Source of the DNA: Bacillus sp. UNC41MFS5
GTDB taxonomy: Bacteria; Bacillota; Bacilli; Bacillales_B; DSM-18226
Length of the DNA: 64,000 nucleotides
NCBI RefSeq assembly: GCF_000686805.1
Contig: NZ_JMLP01000012.1
Coordinates: forward strand, 186,001 to 250,000
Reading direction: 5' to 3'
The notes under the pieces were generated by a model. That model searched no databases. It was not told the origin of the DNA and worked only from the letters and a program-made list of their open reading frames with translations. Position 1 is the stretch's first letter, and the number at the start of each line of letters is the position of its first letter. The position numbers were made by a program, and so were the translations under genes. This document shows positions 25,653 through 32,808 of this stretch, in pieces.

Positions 25653-25752
25653 TGGTCAATGCCCCCTTTTCCACCTGTCACATTCCTGTCATTGATTAAC
25701 GGGAGTTGTTTATTTATATTTAACTAATTGAGACATATAGGGGGTAAATAAA

Positions 25753-26745
25753 ATGAACGAATCATTTAAAGCATTAGTAGTAGACAAGACTGAAAGCGAC
25801 TTTACTGTAAACGTAAATGAAATAACCTTACAAGACCTTCCAGCAGGTGATGTCCTTATCAAGGTCAGCTATTCGAGTGTGAACTACAAGGACGGATTAG
25901 CGAGTACGCCGGATGGAAAAATTGTCAGATCCTATCCTTTTATTCCAGGCATTGACCTTTCAGGAGTTGTTGTTCGTTCGAACGATTCTCGCTTTGAAGA
26001 GGGCGATAAAGTGATTGCAACTAGTTATGAGATTGGGGTCTCCCATTATGGCGGCTTCAGTGAATATGCCCAGATTCCTGCTGATTGGGTGGTGCCATTG
26101 CCGGAAGGGCTGTCTTTAAAAGAAGCAATGATTTACGGAACAGCTGGGTTTACAGCGGCTTTATCCGTTCAACGCTTAGAAGAAAATGGATTAACTCCTG
26201 ATAAAGGCAAGGTGCTTGTGACGGGCGCTACAGGAGGGGTTGGAAGTATAGCAGTAGCCATCCTTGCCAAACGGGGCTACCATGTGGTCGCAAGTACAGG
26301 TAAAGAAGCGGAACATGACTTCCTTGTTGAACTTGGTGCAAGCGAAATCCTTTCCCGTGAGGATGTTACAGGTGAAAAAATCAGGGCGTTAGATAAGCAG
26401 CTTTGGGCTGCAGCAGTCGATCCTGTTGGCGGCAAAACACTCGCCTCGATTCTTAGTAAAATTACTTATAATGGCTCGGTAGCAGTCAGCGGTCTAACAG
26501 GCGGCGGAGATGTACAAACGACAGTATTCCCATTCATTCTTAGAGGGGTCAATTTGCTTGGTATTGATTCCGTATATTACCCAATGGAAACGAGGGTCAC
26601 CTTATGGAAGCGCATGGCCACTGATTTTAAACCAGATTGTTTATTAGAAGTGATGAATAAGGAAGTAACGCTAGGAGAATTACCAAATTATTTATCATCG
26701 ATCCTAAAAGGTGAAGCACGGGGCAGGACAATTGTAAAACTTTAA
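25753..26745 (+). CDS. YhdH/YhfP-family quinone oxidoreductase or acryloyl-CoA reductase
   Basis: 330-residue medium-chain dehydrogenase/reductase without the structural zinc cysteines. The N-terminal GroES-like half carries YSSVNYKDGLASTPDGKIVRSYPFIPGIDLSG. The Rossmann half carries VLVTGATGGVGSIAVAILAKRG. These features match the YhdH/YhfP (AcuI) group, which reduces acryloyl-CoA or quinones with NADPH. GGGGGTAAATAAA precedes the ATG. Transcribed alone and followed by a terminator. The true substrate in Bacillus relatives is not established. Confidence 0.85.
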   Translation: MNESFKALVVDKTESDFTVNVNEITLQDLPAGDVLIKVSYSSVNYKDGLASTPDGKIVRSYPFIPGIDLSGVVVRSNDSRFEEGDKVIATSYEIGVSHYGGFSEYAQIPADWVVPLPEGLSLKEAMIYGTAGFTAALSVQRLEENGLTPDKGKVLVTGATGGVGSIAVAILAKRGYHVVASTGKEAEHDFLVELGASEILSREDVTGEKIRALDKQLWAAAVDPVGGKTLASILSKITYNGSVAVSGLTGGGDVQTTVFPFILRGVNLLGIDSVYYPMETRVTLWKRMATDFKPDCLLEVMNKEVTLGELPNYLSSILKGEARGRTIVKL

Positions 26746-26758
26746 AACGCATGATTTT

Positions 26759-26785
26759 GAGATGACTCTGATCATCTCATTTTTA
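26759..26785 (+). terminator. Terminator
   Basis: GAGATGA-CTCTGA-TCATCTC followed by ATTTTTATTTT, directly behind the reductase gene. Confidence 0.85.
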
Positions 26786-26900
26786 TTTTATAGGGCTAAA
26801 TATCTAATAAGACAATCCCTATCTATAGGCATTCGCCGTTACTCCTTACCAATACCTACATAATCTATAGGGTATTTACAACATAAGGAGAGATGCCTAA

Positions 26901-27254
26901 ATGAATCCGTATGGTCTTTATCAAACGCCTCAAATGCCGATGGAATATAACGCCTATGTTCAACCTGAATCAATGAATTACTATGGTCAACCAGAACAAG
27001 TGAATTACTATGAACAACCAGAACCATTTAATCCTTATCTACCAGAACAATATGATCCGGCAAGACAACCACAACAAGTTGAGCGCAGACTGAATCAATT
27101 GGAGCGGCAAAATGAGCGGCAAGAAAGAGAGATCAATCAACTACAACGTCAAGTAGCACAACTCGACCGCAGACTTCAACGAGTAAATCAACGTCTTCGT
27201 GCTGTTGAAAGAAGATTCAACTTCCCATTCACTCCATTTGATGGAGAATATTAA
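26901..27254 (+). CDS. Gln/Tyr/Pro-rich coiled-coil small protein
   Basis: 117 residues. The first ~55 are rich in Pro, Tyr, Gln and Asn with short repeats (NYYGQPEQVNYYEQPEPFNPY). Residues about 58-108 form an uninterrupted heptad coiled coil loaded with Arg and Gln (LERQNERQEREINQLQRQV). There is no signal peptide. Such composition is common among Bacillus spore-coat or spore-associated small proteins, but no sporulation promoter was identified, so that role is only a guess. AAGGAG precedes the ATG, and a terminator follows directly. Confidence 0.75.
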   Translation: MNPYGLYQTPQMPMEYNAYVQPESMNYYGQPEQVNYYEQPEPFNPYLPEQYDPARQPQQVERRLNQLERQNERQEREINQLQRQVAQLDRRLQRVNQRLRAVERRFNFPFTPFDGEY

Positions 27255-27265
27255 AAAAACTTTCG

Positions 27266-27296
27266 AAGAACCGGGCAGATGTCCGGTTCTTTTACA
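27266..27296 (+). terminator. Terminator
   Basis: AAGAACCGG pairs with CCGGTTCTT, followed by TTTACA. A second inverted repeat (AAATTGGTAA/TTACCAATTT, 27308-27333) lies just downstream and may be a further terminator or an operator. Confidence 0.85.
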
Positions 27297-27353
27297 TAAC
27301 GAATGAAAAATTGGTAAGGTTTTTTACCAATTTGAAGGATGATATTAAAATCC

Positions 27354-27370
27354 TGTTAGGATATCTTACA
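27354..27370. promoter_or_regulatory. TnrA/GlnR box upstream of two short ORFs
   Basis: TGTTAGGATATCTTACA is an exact match to the TnrA/GlnR consensus TGTNA-N7-TNACA. It lies 71 bp before the first short ORF. A -10-like TATAAA is at 27411-27416, so activation from upstream is geometrically plausible. Confidence 0.8.
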
Positions 27371-27440
27371 AATCCACTGACAAGGAGCGAAAATTCAGTT
27401 AACTTTTCTATATAAACCACAAGAGAAAGGAAGATTTCAT

Positions 27441-27578
27441 ATGTATCGAAGAAATGATATTAAACTCGCTGAAAGAATCCTTCAATTAGATAAATTAAGA
27501 GATGAGTTGTATGAAGAACTCATGAAAACAATGGGCTCCCAAGCGAACGAACTTTTAAGGAGATTACAAAATTATTAA
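27441..27578 (+). CDS. Short protein, probably TnrA-controlled
   Basis: 45 residues, highly charged and helical (MYRRNDIKLAERILQLDKLRD... ending in LLRRLQNY). It has a good AAAGGAAG ribosome site 7-8 bases before the ATG. It is the first of two short genes between a perfect TnrA box and tnrA. B. subtilis carries two TnrA-activated short genes (ykzB, ykoL) next to tnrA, although in another orientation, so these may be functional counterparts. I cannot confirm homology. No domain recognised. Confidence 0.6.
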   Translation: MYRRNDIKLAERILQLDKLRDELYEELMKTMGSQANELLRRLQNY

Positions 27579-27604
27579 TTTCCATTTGAAAAGGGGGAAG
27601 AAGG

Positions 27605-27772
27605 ATGACAACACGCTTAAGGAAAGGACTCGAACGCCTTAGACGGTTTTATCTAAGAAAGTTGTTAGAATCAGGAGCCACTGATTTTTCACATCAAGAA
27701 CTACACTCCCTTACCTTCTCAGAACTGGAAAGATTGTACAACAAAACATTCTCCTCAGCAGACTCAAATTAA
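27605..27772 (+). CDS. Short basic protein, FbpA-like
   Basis: 55 residues. The pattern LRKGLERLRRFYLRKLLESG ... ELHSLTFSELERLYN matches the layout of the Fur-regulated basic protein A family (basic helix, Gly, then an L-TLSELE-Y motif). AAGGGGGAAGAAGG precedes the ATG, 26 bp behind the previous ORF, so the two share a transcript. No Fur box was found, and the upstream site is a TnrA box instead. Control by nitrogen rather than iron is therefore likely. Confidence 0.65.
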   Translation: MTTRLRKGLERLRRFYLRKLLESGATDFSHQELHSLTFSELERLYNKTFSSADSN

Positions 27773-27831
27773 ATTACTCCATAAATACTTATTTTGACAA
27801 ACAAGCAAAATAGTATGATAACCTAGTCCTA

Positions 27832-27848
27832 TGTAAGGAAATCTAACA
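27832..27848. promoter_or_regulatory. TnrA/GlnR box upstream of tnrA
   Basis: TGTAAGGAAATCTAACA matches TGTNA-N7-TNACA exactly. A TATAAT lies at 27852-27857 and another AT-rich -10 candidate around 27873-27881. It indicates autoregulation of tnrA. Confidence 0.85.
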
Positions 27849-27914
27849 TAATATAATATTATGAAAAAGAAATAATAACTATCTGTTAACAATAGGGTGT
27901 GGTGAGCGACAATA

Positions 27915-28241
27915 ATGGGAAAAGACATCTCTTATAAAGATAAAAAGGTAATAACAATAGGCATCGTCAGGGATCTCACAGGTCTATCCGAACGGCAAAT
28001 CCGTTACTATGAGGAACGAAAATTGATTTTTCCGGAAAGATCTGCCGGTGGAAGCCGCAAATTTTCCTTTTCAGACGTGGAATTGCTGATGGAGATTGCT
28101 AATAAGATTGAAGATGGCATTCAAACACATGATATCAGGAAGGAAATGCTGCGTGAACAAAAGAAACACAACGAAGAACAGATCCGCAGACAGATGATCC
28201 AAGGACAATTAAATGCCCAATTCGGTTTACGAAAAAAGTAA
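27915..28241 (+). CDS. tnrA: Nitrogen-control transcription factor TnrA
   Basis: 108-residue MerR-family regulator. The winged HTH ([45 protein letters not shown]) is followed by a short C-terminal tail ending [15 protein letters not shown]. That tail corresponds to the glutamine-synthetase-binding end of B. subtilis TnrA (about 110 residues). GlnR is longer and has a different C-terminus. In nitrogen limitation TnrA activates ammonium and amino-acid uptake genes; feedback-inhibited glutamine synthetase sequesters it. Boxes upstream of this gene, the short ORFs and amtB suggest its local regulon. A terminator follows. Confidence 0.93.
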   Translation: MGKDISYKDKKVITIGIVRDLTGLSERQIRYYEERKLIFPERSAGGSRKFSFSDVELLMEIANKIEDGIQTHDIRKEMLREQKKHNEEQIRRQMIQGQLNAQFGLRKK

Positions 28242-28257
28242 GGAACTAACCAATATG

Positions 28258-28290
28258 ATCCCATTCCTTCAATAAAGGAATGGGATTTTT
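28258..28290 (+). terminator. Terminator of tnrA
   Basis: ATCCCATTCCTT-CAATA-AAGGAATGGGAT, a perfect 12-bp stem followed by TTTTT. Confidence 0.92.
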
Positions 28291-28419
28291 CATCCTTTCT
28301 CGGTACATCAATCTATCTATAACTTAAGGCAAATGACCATTTTTTAAAATCCATGTTAGATAATCTCCCAAACTTATAGAAACCACTCTAAAATCATGTA
28401 AAAATACTAACATAAACAA

Positions 28420-28436
28420 TGTTAAGAATATTAACA
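28420..28436. promoter_or_regulatory. TnrA/GlnR box upstream of the ammonium transporter
   Basis: TGTTAAGAATATTAACA fits TGTNA-N7-TNACA exactly and ends 22 bp before the ATG. Two weaker candidates lie upstream: TGTTAGATAATCTCCCA at 28354-28370 (right half degenerate) and TGTAAAAATACTAACA at 28397-28412 (one base short). The perfect site is unusually close to the start codon, so it may repress rather than activate. Confidence 0.75.
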
Positions 28437-28458
28437 TCATTTAAAAGGGGGAGAAAAA

Positions 28459-29718
28459 ATGGATACTACATTCTTAATGAATAGCCTATGGGTAATGGTG
28501 GGAGCTGTACTCGTTATTTTAATGATTGGTGGTTTTATCCTCTTAGAAACAGGTTCAACTCGAATGAAAAATGCAGGACATATTGCAGGGAAAACAATCC
28601 TAACCTTCGGAATCGGCTCGATCGTATTTTGGGCTGTAGGGTATGGACTAATTTTTGGTAAAGGAAATCCGCTGATTGGTTTCTCCGATTTCTTTTATTC
28701 AGGCTATGACATCGATGGATTGCCACTGTCTGGTGCCGTATTCTTTTTATTCCAATTAGCTTTTGCAGGGATTTCGTTAACGATTGCGTTCGGCGGTTTT
28801 GCAGAACGAGCTAAATTAGGTGCCTATCTTGTATTTGCTTTACTTTTCTCAGTCATTGTCTATCCACCAATTGCTCACTGGATTTGGGGCGGCGGCTGGT
28901 TAGCAGAGCACGGGAAACAAGATTTCGCTGGTTCTACTGTTGTTCACTTAACAGGTGCCATGGCAGCTCTGGCTGCTACGATTCTATTAAAACCACGTAT
29001 TGGGAAATTCAACAAAGATGGCTCAGCCAATAATCTTGCTGGTCATAACCAAGTATTCACTGCTCTAAGCGTATTGCTATTATGGGTTGGCTGGTTTGGG
29101 TTTAACGCTGGTAGCACATTAACTGTTGATAAAGCGTTCTTTGGATTTGTTGCTGTTAATACTAACTTAGCCGCAGCGGCCGGAACGGTAGCAGCGATGA
29201 TCGTATCTTGGATAGTACTTGGAAAAGCTGATGTTCCAATGATGTTAAACGGAGCCTTGGCAGGTTTAGTCGCTATCACTGCTTCTTGTGCGTTTGTAGA
29301 TACATGGGCCGCTGTCTTAATCGGCTTTATCGCAGGAATTCTTGTTTTTTACAGCATTCGCTTCTTTGAAAACAGAGGCATTGATGATCCCATCGCTGCC
29401 TTATCCGTACATGGTACAGCTGGTGTCTGGGGAACTTTATCAACCGGATTCTTTGCCACTAAAGAATTAGCCACAGTCGGTAAGCCAGGATTGTTTTACG
29501 GGGGCGGCCTTCACCAACTCGGTGTTCAAGCACTTGGAGTATTCACATGTGCTGCATTTGCCTTTATTGTCTCCTTCATCCTCCTTGCCCTTATGAAAAA
29601 GTTTATGAAAGGCTTGCGTGTTACAGAGGAAGAAGAGATTATTGGATTAGATATGAGTGAGCACGGAAGCTATGGTTATCCAGAATTAGTAAAGGCAGAA
29701 CAAACAAAAGCTTTTTAA
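28459..29718 (+). CDS. amtB: Ammonium transporter (Amt/NrgA)
   Basis: 419-residue Amt-family ammonium channel with 11 predicted transmembrane helices, working as a trimer. Motifs include GSTVVHLTGAMAALAA (first twin histidine), the DDPIAALSVHGTAGVWG stretch (second pore histidine) and the GFNAGSTLT segment. AAGGGGGAG precedes the ATG. In B. subtilis nrgA is cotranscribed with the PII gene nrgB (glnK). Here a strong terminator follows and no PII gene is present; a DUF294 nucleotidyltransferase comes next. TnrA boxes upstream predict induction in nitrogen limitation. Confidence 0.95.
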   Translation: MDTTFLMNSLWVMVGAVLVILMIGGFILLETGSTRMKNAGHIAGKTILTFGIGSIVFWAVGYGLIFGKGNPLIGFSDFFYSGYDIDGLPLSGAVFFLFQLAFAGISLTIAFGGFAERAKLGAYLVFALLFSVIVYPPIAHWIWGGGWLAEHGKQDFAGSTVVHLTGAMAALAATILLKPRIGKFNKDGSANNLAGHNQVFTALSVLLLWVGWFGFNAGSTLTVDKAFFGFVAVNTNLAAAAGTVAAMIVSWIVLGKADVPMMLNGALAGLVAITASCAFVDTWAAVLIGFIAGILVFYSIRFFENRGIDDPIAALSVHGTAGVWGTLSTGFFATKELATVGKPGLFYGGGLHQLGVQALGVFTCAAFAFIVSFILLALMKKFMKGLRVTEEEEIIGLDMSEHGSYGYPELVKAEQTKAF

Positions 29719-29726
29719 ATATTTAT

Positions 29727-29770
29727 GAAAGGTGCAAGTCCTTTCTGGCTTGCACCTTTCTAGATTTTTT
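29727..29770 (+). terminator. Terminator of amtB
   Basis: GAAAGGTGCAAG (29727-29738) pairs with CTTGCACCTTTC (29749-29760), a perfect 12-bp stem followed by TAGATTTTTT. Confidence 0.92.
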
Positions 29771-29788
29771 AAGTGGAGGTGAACAGAA

Positions 29789-30745
29789 ATGAAGCAAGAT
29801 ACCTATTCTGCGATTGCTGAATACAGAAATACCCACATGAAAGAAGCGGCCAAAGATCACTTTCAATTGAACCAACTCCACGACAACATAATCAAAAAGG
29901 TTTTGGAAATCTCCATGAAGGAAATCCAAATACGGTATGGACCTATTCCCTCTCCTTTCTCTTTCATTGTCATGGGGAGTGCAGGCCGATTCGAACAATC
30001 GGTTTGGAGTGACCAAGACCACGGCATCATTTACCTTGATTCGTCTCCAGAAGCAAAAGCATATTTTTTGTCATTAGGAAAGGAAGTTTCAAAAGGTCTT
30101 TATCAGGTTGGGTATCCTTATTGCGATGGCGGCGTAATGTCAGGCAATCCATTCTGGTGCAAATCACAAGCCGAATGGGAGAAACAAATTTTGAACTGGG
30201 CAGACGAAGCGTCATGGGAATCGTTACGTTATCTATTAATTTTTATCGACGGACGCTCTATTTATGGCCATCATCAACTCATAGAACAACTAAAATCATT
30301 TGTTTATCTAGCCGTTCAAAAAGAACAGATTCTTCCAAGGATTTACCATAATACTCTTCATTTTAAAAAAGGAATTGGTGTCTTAGGTCAGCTTTTAGTG
30401 GAGACGCACGGAATTCATGCTGGATCTCTAAATATAAAGGAGACTGCCTTCTTCCCTTACATCAATGCCGCTCGCCTATTGGCAATGAAAGAGCATATCT
30501 TAGAAACTTCTACCCTCTTAAGACTCGACAAACTACAAATTCATGACAAGGACCTCTATAAAACTTTGTTTTTAAAACTGTTAACCTATCGTCTTCAATT
30601 TTCTACCCATACTGACTATGAATCGGGACACTATTTACCAGCTGATAAACTAACAAAAGAGCAAAAGAATGAGCTGAAAGAAATCATAAAGAACGGTGTC
30701 GCACTGAACCAATACGCCGGAAAACTTATCGAAAAGGAGGGATAA
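29789..30745 (+). CDS. DUF294 nucleotidyltransferase-like protein (GlnD-type fold)
   Basis: 318 residues. The nucleotidyltransferase motif is FIVMGSAGRFEQSVWSDQDHGIIYLD (about 55-80), the GSxGRxExxxxSDxD pattern of GlnD-type uridylyltransferases. A helical substrate-binding-like domain completes the protein. The CBS pair found in many longer DUF294 proteins is absent. GTGGAGGTG precedes the ATG. One base separates its stop from the exonuclease ATG. It lies directly behind the ammonium transporter where nrgB (PII) sits in B. subtilis. A role in nitrogen or nucleotide signalling is inferred from this position only. Confidence 0.85.
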   Translation: MKQDTYSAIAEYRNTHMKEAAKDHFQLNQLHDNIIKKVLEISMKEIQIRYGPIPSPFSFIVMGSAGRFEQSVWSDQDHGIIYLDSSPEAKAYFLSLGKEVSKGLYQVGYPYCDGGVMSGNPFWCKSQAEWEKQILNWADEASWESLRYLLIFIDGRSIYGHHQLIEQLKSFVYLAVQKEQILPRIYHNTLHFKKGIGVLGQLLVETHGIHAGSLNIKETAFFPYINAARLLAMKEHILETSTLLRLDKLQIHDKDLYKTLFLKLLTYRLQFSTHTDYESGHYLPADKLTKEQKNELKEIIKNGVALNQYAGKLIEKEG

Positions 30746-30746
30746 A

Positions 30747-31478
30747 ATGAAAATAAATGATTTAGCACAATACCTTAGACAAATTTCCGGCAGGGTTAGT
30801 TCCAATATCTATGCAGGCATTCAAGGACAAGCCAATCCACAACAGCTTTCCTTCGTCCGACAACTTCAAAAAGAAATGAAAGAAAAAAATAACTTGTCCA
30901 CCCCCCTTAATGAATTAGAAGTGGTCGTATTCGATTTAGAAACGACGGGGTTCTATCCAGAAAAGGGTGATTATGTCCTTTCAATCGGAGCAGTGAAAAT
31001 GGTCGGTCCTCATATAAGGAATCATGATACTTTTTATTCGCTCATAAAATCAGACCTTCCTTTATCAGCTGAAATTTCAACTTTAACGAACATTCAGGAG
31101 GGGCAATTACGTGATGCTCCCACTGCAAGAGATGTCTTACTCCAATTTTTCAACTATTCACAAAGTCAAATTCTTGTCGCGCACCACTCCAATCACGAAA
31201 AGTCCTTTATGCAGAAAATGACATGGGACCTCTTAAAGACACGATTTGAACATCGAATCATCGATACATCCTTCTTAATTCGACTTTCCGACACCTCCAT
31301 GAAATCATTACCCCTTGAAGATGTTTGTCATCAATGTGGGATTGCCATACAAGATCGTCACCATGCACTTGGCGATGCCATGATGACCGCACAAATTTGG
31401 GGGAGCTATTTACAACAAGCTCAAATAAAGGGGTATAGTAATTTACAGGAAGTGTATGAACATCTTGCAAAGCTTTAA
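30747..31478 (+). CDS. DEDDh 3'-5' exonuclease (DnaQ-like)
   Basis: 243 residues. ExoI FDLETTGFYPEKGDYVLSIGAV (Asp-Glu pair, about 63-84), ExoII VAHHSNHEKSFM and ExoIII HHALGDAMMTAQIW give the complete DEDDh set for two-metal 3'-5' hydrolysis of nucleic acid. The ~60 residues before the domain are helical and not recognised. AAAAGGAGG precedes the ATG. It is cotranscribed with the DUF294 gene. The same pairing of DUF294 and DnaQ-type exonuclease genes is known from other bacteria, so a joint function is likely but undefined. Confidence 0.88.
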   Translation: MKINDLAQYLRQISGRVSSNIYAGIQGQANPQQLSFVRQLQKEMKEKNNLSTPLNELEVVVFDLETTGFYPEKGDYVLSIGAVKMVGPHIRNHDTFYSLIKSDLPLSAEISTLTNIQEGQLRDAPTARDVLLQFFNYSQSQILVAHHSNHEKSFMQKMTWDLLKTRFEHRIIDTSFLIRLSDTSMKSLPLEDVCHQCGIAIQDRHHALGDAMMTAQIWGSYLQQAQIKGYSNLQEVYEHLAKL

Positions 31479-31483
31479 GACCG

Positions 31484-31512
31484 AAAACACTATTTCAAAC
31501 TAGTGTTTTTTT
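31484..31512 (+). terminator. Terminator
   Basis: AAAACACTA pairs with TAGTGTTTT and is followed by TTTG, just behind the exonuclease gene. Confidence 0.85.
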
Positions 31513-31681
31513 GTAAATCTCTAAAATTTTAAAGCGCGAAATCATCTCGACTTTGCAACACCTCTAACTTACTTACCTCTAATTATCTGCCCCGTTACAA
31601 TCCCTAGCACAGACAAAATAACCTAAAAATAAAAAAATTTTAAAAAACTTTTTTTCGCTGTTTTCCTTATCACTACAATAA

Positions 31682-31695
31682 TGTAAACGCTAACA
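31682..31695. promoter_or_regulatory. CcpA cre site of the ilv-leu cluster
   Basis: TGTAAACGCTAACA matches the cre consensus TGWAANCGNTNWCA at every position. Its centre is about 78 bp upstream of the predicted transcription start, close to the position from which CcpA activates ilv-leu in B. subtilis. The stretch 31513-31681 before it holds no recognised feature. Confidence 0.85.
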
Positions 31696-31713
31696 ATAAT
31701 TTTGATTTATTTG

Positions 31714-31760
31714 AATTGTCAGATTTTTATATTGACCATGTTTTCGATTGGTTGTATGAT
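31714..31760 (+). promoter_or_regulatory. Sigma-A promoter of ilvE-ilvD, with possible CodY site
   Basis: TTGACC (31732-31737), a 17-base spacer and TATGAT (31755-31760) form a good sigma-A promoter; the start would be near 31767. AATTGTCAGATTTTT (31714-31728) directly upstream matches the CodY consensus AATTTTCWGAAAATT at 11 of 15 positions. The leader of about 120 bases is not a T-box. Confidence 0.75.
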
Positions 31761-31888
31761 TATCGAAAATAATCATTCAATTCATTAAGTGCCATCGCTC
31801 CCCATCATTTGGAGAAGGGTATGGTAATTCTTTTTTAAAAATTTTTTAGTCATTTAAAGCGGTCTATCACAAAAGAGGAGTGGTTAAG

Positions 31889-32797
31889 TTGGGGAGTCAA
31901 TGGATTTTCCTTGACGGTGAATTCGTCAAGAAAGAGGATGCTGTAGTTTCAGTTTTCGATCATGGTTTTTTATATGGTGATGGAGTATTTGAAGGCATAC
32001 GTGTTTATAGCGGTAACGTCTTCCGACTCGATGCACACCTAAAGAGACTATTTGAATCAGCACAATCCATTATGCTGAATATTCCTTACACACAAGAGGA
32101 AATGACGCAATTAATCGTCGATACAATCAGAAAAAATCAGCTAGAGAGCGCCTATATTCGTGTCGTTGTTTCTCGTGGTAAAGGGAATCTCGGCTTAGAC
32201 CCTTCATCCTGCTCCAGGCCAAGTGTCATTATCATTGCTGAAGAATTAAGAATGTATCCTAAAGAGTTCTACGAACGCGGGATTAAAATTGCATCTGTTG
32301 CGAGTCGAAGAAATCGCCCAGATGTTCTAAGCCCACAGGTTAAATCGTTGAACTACTTAAATAATATTCTTGTCAAATTAGAGGCTAATCAAGCTGGGGT
32401 AGAGGAAGCATTAATGCTGAATGACCAAGGTTATGTTACCGAAGGCTCCGCTGATAATATCTTTATTGTGAAAAATGGTGCTATCTATACCCCGCCTGTA
32501 TATTTGGGGGCGTTAGAGGGTATTACCCGGAACGCCATCCTTGATGTCGCAAAGGCCAAGGGTTATGAGGTTAGAGAATCTCCGTTCACAAGACATGATG
32601 TATATGTAGCTGATGAAGTGTTCTTAACTGGGACAGCTGTAGAGGTTATTGCTGTTATTGAAGTTGATAAACGTAAGATAAATGATGGTAAACCAGGTGA
32701 AGTTACGAAAGATTTATTAGAAGAATTCAGGAAAATTGTAACAACAGACGGTGTGGCTTGTTACCCAGAAGGTGCAAACCATGCAATCGTTAGTTAG
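31889..32797 (+). CDS. ilvE: Branched-chain amino-acid aminotransferase (class IV)
   Basis: 302-residue PLP enzyme catalysing the final transamination to leucine, isoleucine and valine. Fold-type IV features: [25 protein letters not shown] (about 18-42), [19 protein letters not shown] containing the PLP lysine, and [22 protein letters not shown]. The frame opens with GTG at 31880, but AGAGGAG ends there. The TTG at 31889, 8 bases downstream, gives the expected [11 protein letters not shown] start and is chosen. First gene after the cre-controlled promoter, 11 bp before ilvD. Confidence 0.92.
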   Translation: MGSQWIFLDGEFVKKEDAVVSVFDHGFLYGDGVFEGIRVYSGNVFRLDAHLKRLFESAQSIMLNIPYTQEEMTQLIVDTIRKNQLESAYIRVVVSRGKGNLGLDPSSCSRPSVIIIAEELRMYPKEFYERGIKIASVASRRNRPDVLSPQVKSLNYLNNILVKLEANQAGVEEALMLNDQGYVTEGSADNIFIVKNGAIYTPPVYLGALEGITRNAILDVAKAKGYEVRESPFTRHDVYVADEVFLTGTAVEVIAVIEVDKRKINDGKPGEVTKDLLEEFRKIVTTDGVACYPEGANHAIVS

Positions 32798-32808
32798 GAG
32801 CTAAAAAC

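Noticed and set aside
28397..28412. TnrA box TGTAAAAATACTAACA
   Set aside because: One base short of the 17-bp consensus; noted only as a weak candidate beside the perfect box at 28420.
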